Assembly: GCA_008638375.1 (NCBI GenBank)
Contig: CM018032.1
Location: 3,477,001-3,541,000 of the forward strand
Direction of reading: 5' to 3'
Length of the DNA stretch: 64,000 bases
Origin: Nyssa sinensis
Lineage: Eukaryota > Streptophyta > Magnoliopsida > Cornales > Nyssaceae
This document shows positions 39,201-50,312 of the stretch, piece after piece (within the stretch, counting starts at the first letter, position 1; every line of letters starts with the position of its first letter). The notes under the pieces were generated by a model that did not search any database, had not been told where the DNA came from, and saw nothing but the letters and a program-made list of their open reading frames with translations. The translations under genes and the position numbers were made by a program.

Positions 39201-42200
39201 CTGTTTTGCGCTTAGAGTTGATGCACTCATTAGCCAAAAGGGTAGCATCCAAAACCTATCTGCATTTCACAAAAGCATTTTGACTCTTTGAAATAATAGC
39301 TCCCAAAACCCCACGAAGGTGGATTAAAAGAACTTTGGCCATAATCTTGTACAAGCTACCCACCAAACTAATAAGGCCAATGATCAAAATTTCGTTTCTT
39401 TTCCATCGAAATGGCTGAAATGTTTCCATTTCTCAGTGCACCGAAACGAATCACTAGTGGAATACCAAAATTCACATGTTTTTATGGAAACAAAGATGTT
39501 TATGTGGAAACATATCCAAACTAGTGGAAACACACTGAAACAGTGGAAACATTTCTTTTGTATCAAAAACAATTCTAGAAGGTGGTAAAAGATACAAGGA
39601 ACTAAATTTCATGTTGTTTCGGCCGAAATGTTTTGGTTTCGCTGGAAACCGAAACGAAACGGTTGAGGATGTTCATTTATCCATGAAAGATCACTAATGA
39701 ACTCTACCAAAAAAAAAAAAAAAACATTTATGAAATGATTTTGTACAATTCAAAAGCATGAAAAATATTAAAAATTGCTTCATTCGTCTCAATTTGTGAA
39801 TCTATGTCCCTTCAAAGATCTTTTTATGCCATTATTGTCATTTACATGATAAAAAAAGTCAAGAAAGATTGTATTTCACACTGTACAATGAAAAACAAGT
39901 AGTTAATCTTTAGTTTTTCAATTTAAATTAGTGTCATTTATCATGAATATGATGTATATGCCTTAAACATGCACAAATATTCAATAAATAGGTTTATTTG
40001 TATAAATAAATAAATTTTAAGTTATGTTTTCACATGTTTTTAATTTTTTTTCTGTTTCTATTATGTTTCCGAAACGTTTCCGTTTCCGGACAGTCTGAAA
40101 CTATACATCGAAACGATATTTTGATCCTTGAATAAGGCGGAAGTCCTTGATATTTTGAGTGCCTTCTTTCTTCGGAATCAGAGTAATAAAGGAGGCATTA
40201 AGGCTACGCTCAAAGCAACCTCTCTCAAAGAAATGATCGAACACAGTCACCACATCCCTGTTGATCACTCCCCAACAGTGTTTGTAGAATGCCAAAGTAA
40301 AGCCATCTAGGCTTGGAGCTTTGTCCTTATCACAAGAATCTAAAGCCTCCACAATCTCTCTATCTCCTCAAAAGGACGTTCAAGTAGCCTTGCCTCTTCT
40401 GCCGATAAGGAAGAAAAATCCATCCCATCCATGTTTGGCCTCTAATCACTAGATTCGGTATATAACTGTCGATAAAACTCCACAATACCCTCACTCACCT
40501 CCCTAACTCCCTGAATCTCCCTATCACCAATCACCATTGAGCTAATTTTGTTTCTTCTTCTATGTGAGTTGGCCACTTTGTGAAAGAACTTAGCGTTCTC
40601 ATGCCCTTCCTTTAACCACAAAGCCCTAGATTTCTAGCCCTTAGATATCTCCTCCAACTTCAGAAGACCCCCAAGCTCTCCTTTAAACCATCCCTACTAG
40701 ATTTCTCCTCCTTCGTAAGGATAGAATGTTGCTCCTTACTATCAAGAGTCTGATTTTTTTGCAGGATGCTCTCCTTTTTCCTATGGACATTCCCAAAAAC
40801 CTCCTCATTCCAATTTTTCAAATCTTCTTTCAAAAGCTTCAACTTTCTGGGGAAAATAAAACTCGGATTCCCATTAATATTTTAGCTACTCCACCAAGAG
40901 GCCACCCTATCTCTAAACCCCTCAACCTTCAACCACATGTTCTAAAAAATAAACAGGGGTTTCCCCAGTTCACGCCTCATAGTCTAACAGCTGTGGGAGG
41001 TGATCAAATATTGGTCTAGGCAGGCAAGATTGGGTAATGTTCGGATGTTGTTCCTCTGACCTTGTCGAAAATAGAAAACGATCCAAGCGAGACATAGATG
41101 GCAAGTCCCTATCACTACACCAGGTAAACCTCCCACCCTCCAAAGTTAAGTCTACCAGGCTGTTATGATCAATAAAGACATAGAACTCCTTCGTTGCCCT
41201 AGTCAATCTCCCACCCCTTGATCTTTTGGAAAGGAATCTAGGCACATTGAAATCGCCACCCAACACCCACATCCCATTCAACCTAGCCCAAGCCTGCCGC
41301 AAGTCCTCCCAAAGCATCCCTCTATCATTATCTAGATTGGGACCATACACCCCTGTGAATAGCCACGAGACATTATCTTCCAAACTCTCGAACAAACAAG
41401 AGAAAAAATCTGCCCGTCTAGTGATCCACCCCCGTTAAAGGCCTTCCATCTCACATCACCACAAAGCCATCAGCAGTCCCTGTGGCCGGCAGACACCACC
41501 AGTTCACCCATTGACACCCCCAAATGATTCTCACTATACCATATGTCATATCTTCCATCTTAGTTTCCTAAAGGCTCACTATACCAGGCTTCCACTTTTT
41601 CAGCATGGCCTTCACCACCACACACTTGTCTAGGTCATTAAGGCCCCTAACATTCCAAGATAAGAGTTTTAAAGACATCTATCACATACTGTGGCTAGTT
41701 CCCATCCCTTCCTTCCTCTCCATTTCTACCATCATAATTCACTGTGCAGGCTAAATTACGTATCTCCCTTCTCAACTTTTTTGCCGACCTCTCCTCCACT
41801 GTGCTCCGAGCTTTCCTTGGAGTGATAATTCCCTCTTTGATGTTGTGTTCATCAATATCCGTAAACAGTTGTAGCAATCTCCCCTTGAAGCCATGCACAG
41901 CAAGCCCCAAGGTGCGGTTGACCTTCCCAAAGTTCCTCCTGACCCACCCCGATACCTCCGCTGCAGAAAAACTGCTTTGACCCAACTCCCCATTGTCCCC
42001 TTGACTTGGGTGAACCATTGCCAAAGGAACACAACTCATAGGTTCCAGATCATTATGCACCTCGCATGAGGTCAGCATACTCACAGTACTTGGGCGTGTG
42101 AAGCCTCTGTCCCCAAGGGCCTCTCTTCTATCCTTTCTGCCCAGCCCAACCTCTCCTTGATTTACCATGACAAGGGTCATGTGCCCAGGCTTCAGCATGC

Positions 42201-44216
42201 CTGAACTCTCCCTGTCACCCACATCTGACCCAATGCCTGTGCACGAGAGCTCCTTGCACGATTGGTCTCTATAGCTCTGTCCACCACATTTTGCAAGTCC
42301 ATTCACAGACTCGCTTCATCACTGCTCCCAATTTCTTCATCCGTCTCTGGAACCGGTCCAGCCTCAGAAACAGCTTCCTCCTGAGACGACGACTCGTCAA
42401 TGTCGACCCAGGTCCTTCAAATAGCAATGTCCACTCCCTTGTCTGACTGCAGAATTGTTTTTACTTCCTTTCCCTTCTTTGTTAAAACTATCTACAATTG
42501 GTTCCCCTTCTCATACTGAGCTGCCAAGATACCAGCATATGGGGTATTTGAAGTAGCGCCTCTTCTCTTCTCCCCTGTGGTAGCGTGTGGGCCACCTTCC
42601 ATGGGTTGAAGAGATTGGGCTATTTTGCTGCCTTGGACTTGATGAGTTCGGGCTACTTCACCTCTGCGAATAAAACTTGTTCTGCGTTCTGACCGGGGCT
42701 TTAAATTGCTTGGGCCCCGTCGGTAGTCTATTTTGGGATCGCTTATGATTAGGCCCAAAGCCACATGATCCAATCCAGCCCTTTTGGTTGCCCATCTTGG
42801 AGCATTTCTCTTTTGAAATTTGAAAACCCGTATCACGAGGCAATAGTGCCATGCATCCTTCTGCCCCCAGTTTTCTAGATTGAGCCTTATCTTTTCCCAC
42901 CGCTCCACCCTCATACATTTTACTCGTGTGACGAGAAACTCCCGTTTCATCTCCATCTCCTTTGGCGTTGTTGGGTGGCTGTCTCACCAAATTTTCTTCA
43001 CCTACTGTGAAATGAGGGCCACACTCCCCCTAGATCGGAACTTCGTAACTCCATGTACCAACATCAACCTCCACTAATACTGGAATATCAGCTTCCGACC
43101 TCTCGATCACCACTCTTGCCCACTTAAGGTGTTTTCTAGCTGTCGTCTCCTCATCAATCCTCAGAAACTGACATTACCAAGCGCTGCAAAATCCTCGATG
43201 CTCCACAAGAAAGGAGGGAGACTGATGAACCGAAGCCAGGTTTCCTTGTCTCGAAACCCTTTCCTCGAGCAACACCCAGCCTCCACCCACCAATCCAACA
43301 ACACTGGTCAACTTTCCAAAACCCACTTCTTGTTCTGCCATATGCGAGAAGCTTCTTCCCTTGACGGAAACTCGAACAAAACCAGTCTCCATGGATTTCA
43401 TACACCCTAACTCCTGTCGACACGTTCCAACACATGTCAACCCAACGTTGCACTATTTCCTTCTCTAATTTCACCTCCCCCCCCCCCCCCCCACCCCTAT
43501 TCTTCGAACCAAACATTTGTATTAATGATCTATCTTGTCCTTGTAAGATAAGATGTCGACCGTGATGCAACTCTGTTTACTTACTCAACCCAGCTCCAGC
43601 TCCAGCTCCACCTTCACCTTCCCCTCCGGCCAAGATGCTCTCTGGGCTACATCTCTAAAGGGACAAGTCAAAGAGGGTTCAGGAACTACCACCATAGACG
43701 CTAACCCCTTCGACGCCCCGGCAGCTCTTTTCCAGCCTCCCCCTCCTCCCGTTATTGAATTCAGGCGGGTAAATGCTGTAAATCCTTCCTCCTGAGGACT
43801 TGTCTATTCTCATGAAAGAACCTCACTCACTTCAGGATCATCAGAGTTCTTTTTTTGCCATGGAAGACTCTGAATGTCGTCCTTCCTTTAATTTGTTCAT
43901 TGAGTCAAGAGAGTTGCAGACCCACCTAAAGCCCTGCACCTCCATTCGAACCCTTCTCACTATACCAGAACGCCTCTCTGTGATTTGAATGAGCCCTGGG
44001 CATCTATAAGCTCCTCTACCTCGAAAGTTTTGGTACCCCACTGGGCATAGTGCGAAGCAACTCTCACCATCAGACACAACGAAGGAAGTAGAGACGAACA
44101 GCTCGCCAAAAGCTACCTGAGTAGATAACTCCGGCGGCATGGAAGAGTCAAACAGCTAGACAGAAGCTACCAGAGTAGATAACTCCGGCAGCAATGAGAG
44201 AGAGAGAGATAGAGAT

Positions 44217-44251
<35 letters not shown>

Positions 44252-45647
44252 CTTGATATGCCTCTTACCTATCTTGCTCTTAAAAAAAAACTGCCCTTAT
44301 GAAATTGCATCTAAGAAAATTGTCTCAACTTATGGGCAAGAATTGGCTCTGGATTGGTTGCTTCTTTCTCCAACTCCACCTTTAGAAGTTGTTACATATC
44401 CATGAGTCAATGGTTGTTAGCATATTATATTAGTGGGAACTATAATTAAGAGTGACAATATATGATACCATCAAGTGTTGGGTTGAATGGTATCATTTCC
44501 ATCTTCCAAAAAGGGGGTTGAGGATTCAGTCCCAGTTAGGACGTAGTGTGTCTTACCTATCTAAAAACAAAGAAAGGAAAAAGAGAGCGACAATATATGA
44601 TGTGGGGAGTTTAATGGTTCAAGTGCTTTATCTATTATAATTTAGATACTATTTGAGATCAATAGAGGCTCTTTGGTGTCTTTTTTTATCATTATCAAGA
44701 AACAAAAATTATGCTGGCAAATTATTAGTGGCAAAAATTGCTTGTTAGCCCCATTCCTTAACATTGATACGTGTTACATTCTAAATTAGCGTCTTTAATT
44801 GGTATCAAATCATGATCTTTTCTTTGACACTTTTACTTAATACCAATATCTTTGTTATATATTCATTATGATTACTTAGCAATGTTTTGAAACCCCCAGA
44901 CCGTTCATCAAACCTAATATAGGACCGGGTCAGTGGTTTAATTGTTGGGTCGACCAACATTAAACGGTGATGTCATTATTATGTAATAAATATATATTTT
45001 TATTTAATTTTAGCAATAGATTTTATTAAAAATAAAAAATACTAAAAATATCTAGAATAACATAACAAAACAACGATGTTCAAAATAACACAAAAATGTT
45101 GTATATGAGAATTGAACACTTCAAATTGAAAAATCTACTTGTACACAATAATATTTTGAGCAAGGATCAAAATATCGTTTCGATGTATAGTTTCTGTTTG
45201 TCCGGAAACGGAAACGTTTCGAAAACATAATGGAAACAGAGAAAAAATTGGAAACATGTGGAAACATAACTTAAAATTTATTTTTTTTATACAAATAAGC
45301 CTATTTATTGAATATTTATGCATGTTTAAGGCATATACATCATATTCATGATAAATGACACTAATTTAAATTGAAAAACTAAAAACTAACTACTTGCTTT
45401 CCATAATTCCATCCAATATCACGTTTTCTTTTCTTTTCCGGTGGTTCAAATAAATATTAATAATAAATGATATAATCTAATATATTATTTGTATGTAAAT
45501 AACTAAGCATGTATGTAATAAATAAAATTTTAATACATAATTTGATACATACTTAATTTTTATTTTATTAATTTAAATTAATATTAATTATAAAAAATTT
45601 AAATAACTAAGCATATATGATATGCTATGTTAACTAGTCTAATACTA

Positions 45648-45678
<31 letters not shown>

Positions 45679-48600
45679 TTATATCAAATTAATTAATTAA
45701 TTACATATCTTTAATATATTATATTAATTAATTTAATTTAATAATATTTGCTATAAAAATATAATATTAAATATAAAAACATAATAACAATATTAATCAA
45801 TTTAATTAACTATTATATATTAATCTAATATATAATTAATACATAATTTATATTATATATTAGACTATTATATATATTATTAATATACTTAATATATACT
45901 TAATAGTTAATACAATATATATATATATTTAATCAATAAATTTAATATACACTTAATACATAATATATATATATATATATAAATAAATGAAACTTAGCTT
46001 AAGACTTAAGAGAAACAGAACTGAAAGAGATTAGAAACAAACCTGGGGTTGGGCCCGTCGGGGAGAGGGAGACGAGAGTCGCAGTCGCGACGACAGAGAG
46101 AGGTCCAGGGGGGCTTCGATCTGTCACTGTGAGTCACGAAATATAAAGATCTGAAGATCGGGAGAGTGATACGCAGATCTGAAGATTCTGACTCGAAGGA
46201 GAGTGAAAAAGAACGAAGAAGAACTGAGGAAGAGGAAGAAAAATGGTCGGCTGCGGCTGGTTCGCGTGAGTCGAGAGTCGCAGTGGCGAGCAACAATCAG
46301 GTTAGCTCCTCTTTTCTCCTCTCTTCTTTCACTTTTCTGACATATCAGGCAGAATCTTTTTTTTTTCTTGCTTTTTCCAAATTTTTCTGGCTTCGTGCAC
46401 ATGTTCTTCTCTGTTTTCTGGCTTTCTGCTTTGTCCTGGCTTTGCGCAGAGGAATCCTAGATTTGCGCATATGGTTTCGAATCAGGCCATCGGTTCGTTC
46501 GAAACGATGGCATTTCGTGCGAAACAAACCGAAACCAAAGTGTTTCCATGGAAACACTGGAATATCATGATTCCTACACGGTTTCGTTTCGGTTCCCGAC
46601 GAAACCGAAACATTTCGGCCGAAACATCCGAAACGATATGATATTTTGATCCTTGATTTTGAGTATAATGGTATGTCTATATATTACAATACCTAATATG
46701 GGATAGTTATGATGTGAAAAAATAACTTAATGGCTTGGAGGGGGGAAAAAGAAGTTCAATTCAATCAACCACAAAAATACCAAAATGTCACAAAAAGTTA
46801 TCGAAGTCTTCAATTAAGATTGTTGATTAAACATAATAGCCACAAAAAAGATACAAAGCAGATTTAGAAAAAGAACATGAAATTCGTATAAGCAAAATTA
46901 CGGTCACATGGTGTTTGAAATTCATTGAGTTTTTCATTGATTTTGATTCTATGTAGAATTCATTTCAATGAACATGGATGAAATGTTGGATTTCCAACCC
47001 AAAGTCCTTGGTCAACATGATAGATCTACTAGATATATGTATATCAATGTCACATAGATCTATATCAACGAATATCACATAGGTCTAATATATTGGGGAT
47101 AAATCAAGATATATATATATATATGTATGTATCTTACCCTAATATATAGGGGATAAATCAAGATGAAAGTAGGAGATATCGGGACAAAAAACATGTGGAA
47201 ATTGTTGAATGAAACATTGAAAATGGAAGAGAGATGAATTGGTAAAGGGCTGCAAATGATGTTGTCATTGTCTTAGAGAGATTAGAATTCAGAATTTGAA
47301 ATGAAGCCTAAAATATTTATAGGTGAACTTGAATTCTCCCGAGTTGTCAACGGTTTATTTCAACCGCCAGGCCACATGATTTTTGTTTAAAAAGGTGATT
47401 TTGTCCTGCAAATAGTTTTTGATGATTTGCCTAACCGGGTTCAAACAGGTTCTTGATTTTTCTTGTTCAAGTGGCTGGTACAGTCCAGTCCGATTTTAAA
47501 ACATTAATACTTAGTTTTGCATTTTACATGAATTTGGTACAATTCAATATATAATACTATAATTGGATATTTTGTTGGCTGAGCAATGGACACTGGCAAA
47601 CCCAATGCATGAGGCTCCTACCACTGCGGAGTCTGGGAAGGGTTAGATGTAAGCAACCTTACCCCCGCAAGCAGAGAGTCTATACAATGGACACTGATCA
47701 ATCATATTTTAGTGTTTGCTGTAAAGATCATCTTGTAGCTGTCAAAGCCCTAAGTTTCCATGGGTAGCCAATGTTTTAAAAGGCAAAAGTGTAAGGTGAG
47801 ACGCTTAACCTTTTATAAGGCAAAGTGTAAGTCTCAAGGTGTTGAGGCATAAGCTTTTTGGGACTCAACTTTCTTTATTAAAAAATACAAATAAATATTA
47901 TTGTTAATCATAAAGGAAAATTTTCAATATTTTGAAACTTGTGCTGTTATTATAATTTCAAAATTCTATTGAAAAATATTTTGACTAATAAACATTAATT
48001 AAACATATTTTATATCCAAAACACACTTTTGTCATATCATTACACAATTAGGTAGCTAACAGCCAACTTAACATTGTTCGATCTTATGAACATTTTATAT
48101 CCAAAAACTCACAGTACAATTTTCTTTCCTCCATTCCCTCTTTCTAAATTTTTGTGGGAGAGAAAAATATCTAATATCATATAAAAGTCATAGGAACGCA
48201 TAACCCGTCTATTTAGACGTCCATTTTTAAATAATATGCTATGGTTTCAATAAAAGTGGTTAAGCATTATTATTGATTATAAATTAATCATAATCGAGGG
48301 GTTCCATTGACCTGAAACTGTGGGTTATGGTTTTCTCATTCTTTTGTTTAAGGATTTATATTCTTTTAAGGTTTTTTGAAGCCCCAAAGATATAGAAATG
48401 TTTTAGACACAATTATTCCATCATTGCTTTTGAATGCTTTTGAGTTTGAAGTGTACGTTTTTCATGACCATCAAAAAAACATCAAAGCTTCAAGGTGTTG
48501 TAGGGAAGCCTTTCTTCTAGGTGAGCCTTGAGGCAGGCCTCAGGGAGAAGCTTTTTAAAACACTGATGATAGTTGTTGGTCTCTTATAGGCTATTGTCTT

Positions 48601-49985
48601 ATGCCATGGCGGAACTGGACCATAGAGTTTGGTGGGTGGGGGAGGGGGGAAAATTTTAAAATAAGAATTTAAGGAGGTCTGTTATAGAAATATGAAAAAT
48701 ATGTAGGCAACTCTTTTTTTTAAATATAGAAAATAGTGGTAAAAATCAAATTTTCAAAATTTTGGATGTAGGTCTGCCACTGGTCTTGTGTATTTGTAGC
48801 AATATATTAATGTTTAGTTGAATGGTACAAGTGGGTCCTCCTTTTTTTAAGAAGTCATATTTTTTATTGTGTTCAATTCGAGCATATTAGAAATGGCCCA
48901 AATGGGTTTTTCTTTGCGGCAGTTATTATTATTATTGTCGTCGTTCTTCTTGTTTTTGCTAGTTATTGATAAAGAGGGGTATATGCATATGACAGGAATT
49001 GTGATTACACTTGGGGGTGAAATTTAGAGTAATGTCTGTTAGTCATTGATAAAGAGGGGTATATGCATATGTATTTGTAGGCCTTGTTAATGCTATCTAC
49101 ATGAATTTGAAATTTACCCTATTCAGACTGGATCCATAGCATACACTTTCAGGAGCTGAGCCCCATCATTACCTTTACGATTCTGTATGACAAGGCATAC
49201 TGGTTTTTAGATACATCCTGGATTTTTTCCCCTTATAATACACTTCCATAAAGCCAAAGATGTTGTAGTACAGTAGAAAGTGCCAGAATGGTATCTAAAG
49301 GGAGCTGTGGGGTTAAGGGGAAGATTCTTGTAGCTAACCATAAAAAATACACTTCCATAAAACATTAGGTGGGCTGTCAATCAGGTGTTGCACATTTTGG
49401 AATAACCAACACTCCCACACCCCCCCCCCCCCCCCTCCAAAAAAAAAAAAAGAAGAGAAAAACCTATTCAAAGGTACCTTAAAAAAAGGTTTCTCTTTCA
49501 ATTAAGTTGTGAGCCATTTTTACTTCACTGTGTGAGCCAACCAGAACAATATTTGGAATACAAATACCGGGGATCATCTATCCTAGTATTTGCCAATTTT
49601 GAAAGCTAATCATGGAAATCGTTGTTTTTGTTTGTTCTTTTTCTGAAGGATGCAAATTACTAACAAGTTGCTTTTGTTCCAGATGCTGGAATCAGCTCTA
49701 ACTTTTCTGCTTGAAGGATGCCACGTATCTGAAACAACATCAGATTCTTTAAGAAATGATAGTCCTGAGGTCTATGCTAAATTTTGGAGTCAGTTGCAGA
49801 TGCTGTTGAAGAGAATGCTGGCCATGACACTTCAGGTCAATACAAACAAATCCTCTCTCAATTCTCAGCAGCTCCCATCGAATAGATCTGGAGATGTCAG
49901 AAAGCTGAGGGAGCTTTACAAGATGTCTTTGAAGTCCACGAATCTCAGTCAGTTGCATGCCATGCACAGCTTGTGGACACCATAA
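24233..49985 (+). CDS. EDRF1: Plant EDRF1-like protein (erythroid differentiation-related factor 1 homologue), nine exons, 1471 aa
   Basis: Predicted exons are 24233-24399, 24537-24658, 32744-32951, 33027-33600, 33682-33933, 34032-34223, 34302-34376, 34490-37012 and 49683-49985. They total 4416 nt, all GT-AG, with no frame break. Recognition rests on conserved strings: [70 protein letters not shown], and a C-terminus ending [12 protein letters not shown]. The middle and C-terminal parts hold TPR-like helical repeats, for example [20 protein letters not shown] (about residue 752) and [20 protein letters not shown] (about 1090). The human protein is linked to globin gene control and erythroid differentiation. 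I know of no established plant biochemical role, so I assign none. The start is the first ATG in the conserved frame ([15 protein letters not shown]). Two giant introns (2 and 8) filled with transposons make up most of the locus. Confidence 0.93.
26469..26842. mobile_element. hAT-type MITE (374 bp) in EDRF1 intron 2
   Basis: The left end is CTATGAAGCACGGACAC and the inverted right end CTAAGAAGCACGAATAC, matching at 14 of 17 positions. An 8-bp target-site duplication, TATTTATA, lies at 26461-26468 and 26843-26850, as expected for hAT. Subterminal copies of GTGTCCG/CGGACAC cluster at both ends. There is no coding capacity. Confidence 0.85.
29800..30007 (+). mobile_element. tRNA-derived SINE (about 208 bp) in EDRF1 intron 2
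   Basis: It is flanked by a perfect 17-bp target-site duplication, AATTTAGGGAAAACTCT, at 29783-29799 and 30008-30024. A box-A-like GGTTGGCTGAGCGGTAAGG and a box-B-like GGTCCTGAGTTCGAGTC, spaced as in an internal Pol III promoter, lie near its start. It ends in an A-run. Its 3' part has a 25-bp local duplication around CTAGACACCCACAG. It lies in the same orientation as the host gene. Confidence 0.9.
37594..41678 (-). pseudogene. LINE ORF2 remnant: endonuclease, reverse transcriptase, zf-RVT
   Basis: Starting at 41678 the minus strand reads [15 protein letters not shown], the usual start of a plant L1 endonuclease. Stops follow early, for example before ETK. The segment 41395-40970 contains the endonuclease strings [10 protein letters not shown] and GGDFNVPR. 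The reverse transcriptase begins near 40352 ([35 protein letters not shown]) and is cut by the MITE just after DFRLI. It resumes near 39370 and includes [16 protein letters not shown] near 38990. The catalytic motif reads FANDT in place of FADDT. At 38071-37594 lies the zf-RVT region ([21 protein letters not shown]). Multiple stops, the insertion and the lost Asp make it inactive. Confidence 0.88.
39378..40130 (-). mobile_element. hAT MITE family A, copy 1 (753 bp), inserted in the LINE reverse transcriptase
   Basis: An 8-bp target-site duplication, AATAAGGC, lies at 39370-39377 and 40131-40138. The left end is CAATGATCAAAATTTCG and the inverted right end CAAGGATCAAAATATCG. GGAAAC/GTTTCC motifs crowd the ends. 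Its inverted right part closely matches the left part of copy 2 (45161 on), so the two copies lie in opposite orientation. There is no coding. Confidence 0.9.
41695..44140 (-). pseudogene. LINE ORF1 remnant (DUF4283-type nucleic-acid-binding protein)
   Basis: Open pieces lie on the minus strand at 44140-43841, 43570-43154, 42956-42492 and 42306-41695, in different frames. The 44140 piece ([20 protein letters not shown]) resembles plant L1 ORF1 N-termini. Around 43370-43190 the frame gives [25 protein letters not shown] sequence typical of DUF4283, reachable only through frameshifts. The last piece ends at 41695, 17 bp before the ORF2 start. It is non-functional as written. Confidence 0.6.
44467..44583 (+). 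mobile_element. Short SINE-like insertion (about 117 bp)
   Basis: It is flanked by an 18-bp near-perfect target-site duplication, AGAGTGACAATATATGAT (44449-44466) and AGAGCGACAATATATGAT (44584-44601). Inside are TGGGTTGAATGGTAT (box-A-like) and GAGGATTCAGTCCC (box-B-like), and an A-rich tail (AAAAACAAAGAAAGG). Size, tail and duplication fit a tRNA-type SINE. Confidence 0.75.
44880..47506. mobile_element. hAT-type non-autonomous element, host of a nested MITE
   Basis: The left end is CAATGTTTTGAAACCC and the inverted right end TAATGTTTTAAAATCGG. The flanking 8-mers are TTACTTAG (44872-44879) and ATACTTAG (47507-47514), a target-site duplication with one mismatch. Subterminal GACCGGGTCAG and GTCCGATTTTAAAAC-like segments resemble each other inverted. 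Without the nested copy at 45161-46655 it is about 1.1 kb. No transposase is present. Confidence 0.75.
45161..46655 (+). mobile_element. hAT MITE family A, copy 2 (1495 bp), nested in another hAT element
   Basis: A perfect 8-bp target-site duplication, ATTTTGAG, lies at 45153-45160 and 46656-46663. Both ends read CAAGGATCAAAATATC inward. Its first 250 bp match copy 1 inverted. It is twice as long, with a (TA)-rich centre (45640-45980) and a GC-richer part at 46010-46300 giving an Arg/Glu/Ser-rich frame (46166-46570) that I do not recognise and do not call a gene. Confidence 0.9.
47596..47684 (-). mobile_element. Truncated Au-like SINE (89 bp)
   Basis: It is flanked by the perfect 12-bp direct repeat CAATGGACACTG (47584-47595 and 47685-47696). 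The minus strand reads GCGGGGGTAAGGTTGCTTAC, then CCCTTCCCAGACTCCGC, the order seen in the 3' half of the angiosperm Au SINE family. The tRNA-like 5' half is missing, consistent with 5' truncation during reverse transcription. Confidence 0.7.
47769..48565. mobile_element. Degraded hAT-like MITE
   Basis: The ends CAATGTTTTAAAAGGC and, inverted, CAGTGTTTTAAAAAGC pair at about 14 of 16 positions. Motifs such as AAGGTGTTGAGGC (left) and GAGCCTTGAGGCAGGC (right) lie inside. The flanking 8-mers do not match, so the target-site duplication has decayed or my ends are off. Confidence 0.5.
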
Positions 49986-50312
49986 TCAGGACAGTTTTTA
50001 CGCTACACAATCCAGTCTTTAAAATCGGAGGCCTCAGATTTCGAAGATGAAATGAATGACCCACAAGAATTTCAGTATCAGTGGGATGTACAAGGCTTTA
50101 GCTGTTTGAAACATGGTAATTGAATTTGCAGTCATGGGGTACACTCTCTCTGTCTCTCTCTCTGTAATAGTCTTGATGCATTCAAGTCTGTTCCTTCACG
50201 AAGCTGAAGGTTCCTTTTTTGGCTCGTTCTGTTGGTGGACCAGTTTGATATTTTGTGGAAAGGCCTAAAATGGTCAGACAGTAATACTTATTCCTTTTCT
50301 TTTATGAGCAAT
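49986..50312 (+). other. 3' UTR and downstream flank of the EDRF1-like gene
   Basis: This follows the TAA at 49983-49985. It contains a CT-rich run near 50143-50163. I could not place a polyadenylation signal with confidence. Confidence 0.4.

Larger units (their letters stand above)
37190..44279 (-). mobile_element. L1-type LINE, antisense in EDRF1 intron 8
   Basis: On the minus strand the element begins near 44279 and ends in TTACCGATCAAAAAAAA at about 37205-37190. Near-identical flanks TTAAAAAAAACTGCCC lie at about 37170-37185 and 44280-44296, a target-site duplication of about 19-20 bp with small differences. The minus strand codes for a DUF4283-type ORF1, then ORF2 (AP endonuclease, reverse transcriptase, zf-RVT), all broken. 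Removing the MITE at 39378-40130 gives about 6.3 kb, a normal full length. A (GA)n tract near 44195-44250 lies in the 5' UTR, and a C-run at about 43480-43494 lies in ORF1. Confidence 0.9.
37013..49682 (+). other. Intron 8 of the EDRF1-like gene (12.7 kb), a transposon nest
   Basis: The donor is CAAATGTG|GTATGC and the acceptor TTTTGTTCCAG at 49682. Joining restores the frame from HSNV to [12 protein letters not shown]. In order it holds an antisense L1 LINE with a hAT MITE inside it, a SINE, a hAT-type element with a second copy of that MITE inside it, a truncated Au-like SINE, and a degraded MITE. The remainder (48566-49682) is AT-rich with a C-run at about 49417-49434 and no recognisable gene. 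Confidence 0.9.

Noticed and set aside
49417..49434. Long C-run in EDRF1 intron 8 (another at about 43480-43494)
   Set aside because: Homopolymers of this kind may be real or assembly artefacts and no structure around them suggests function.
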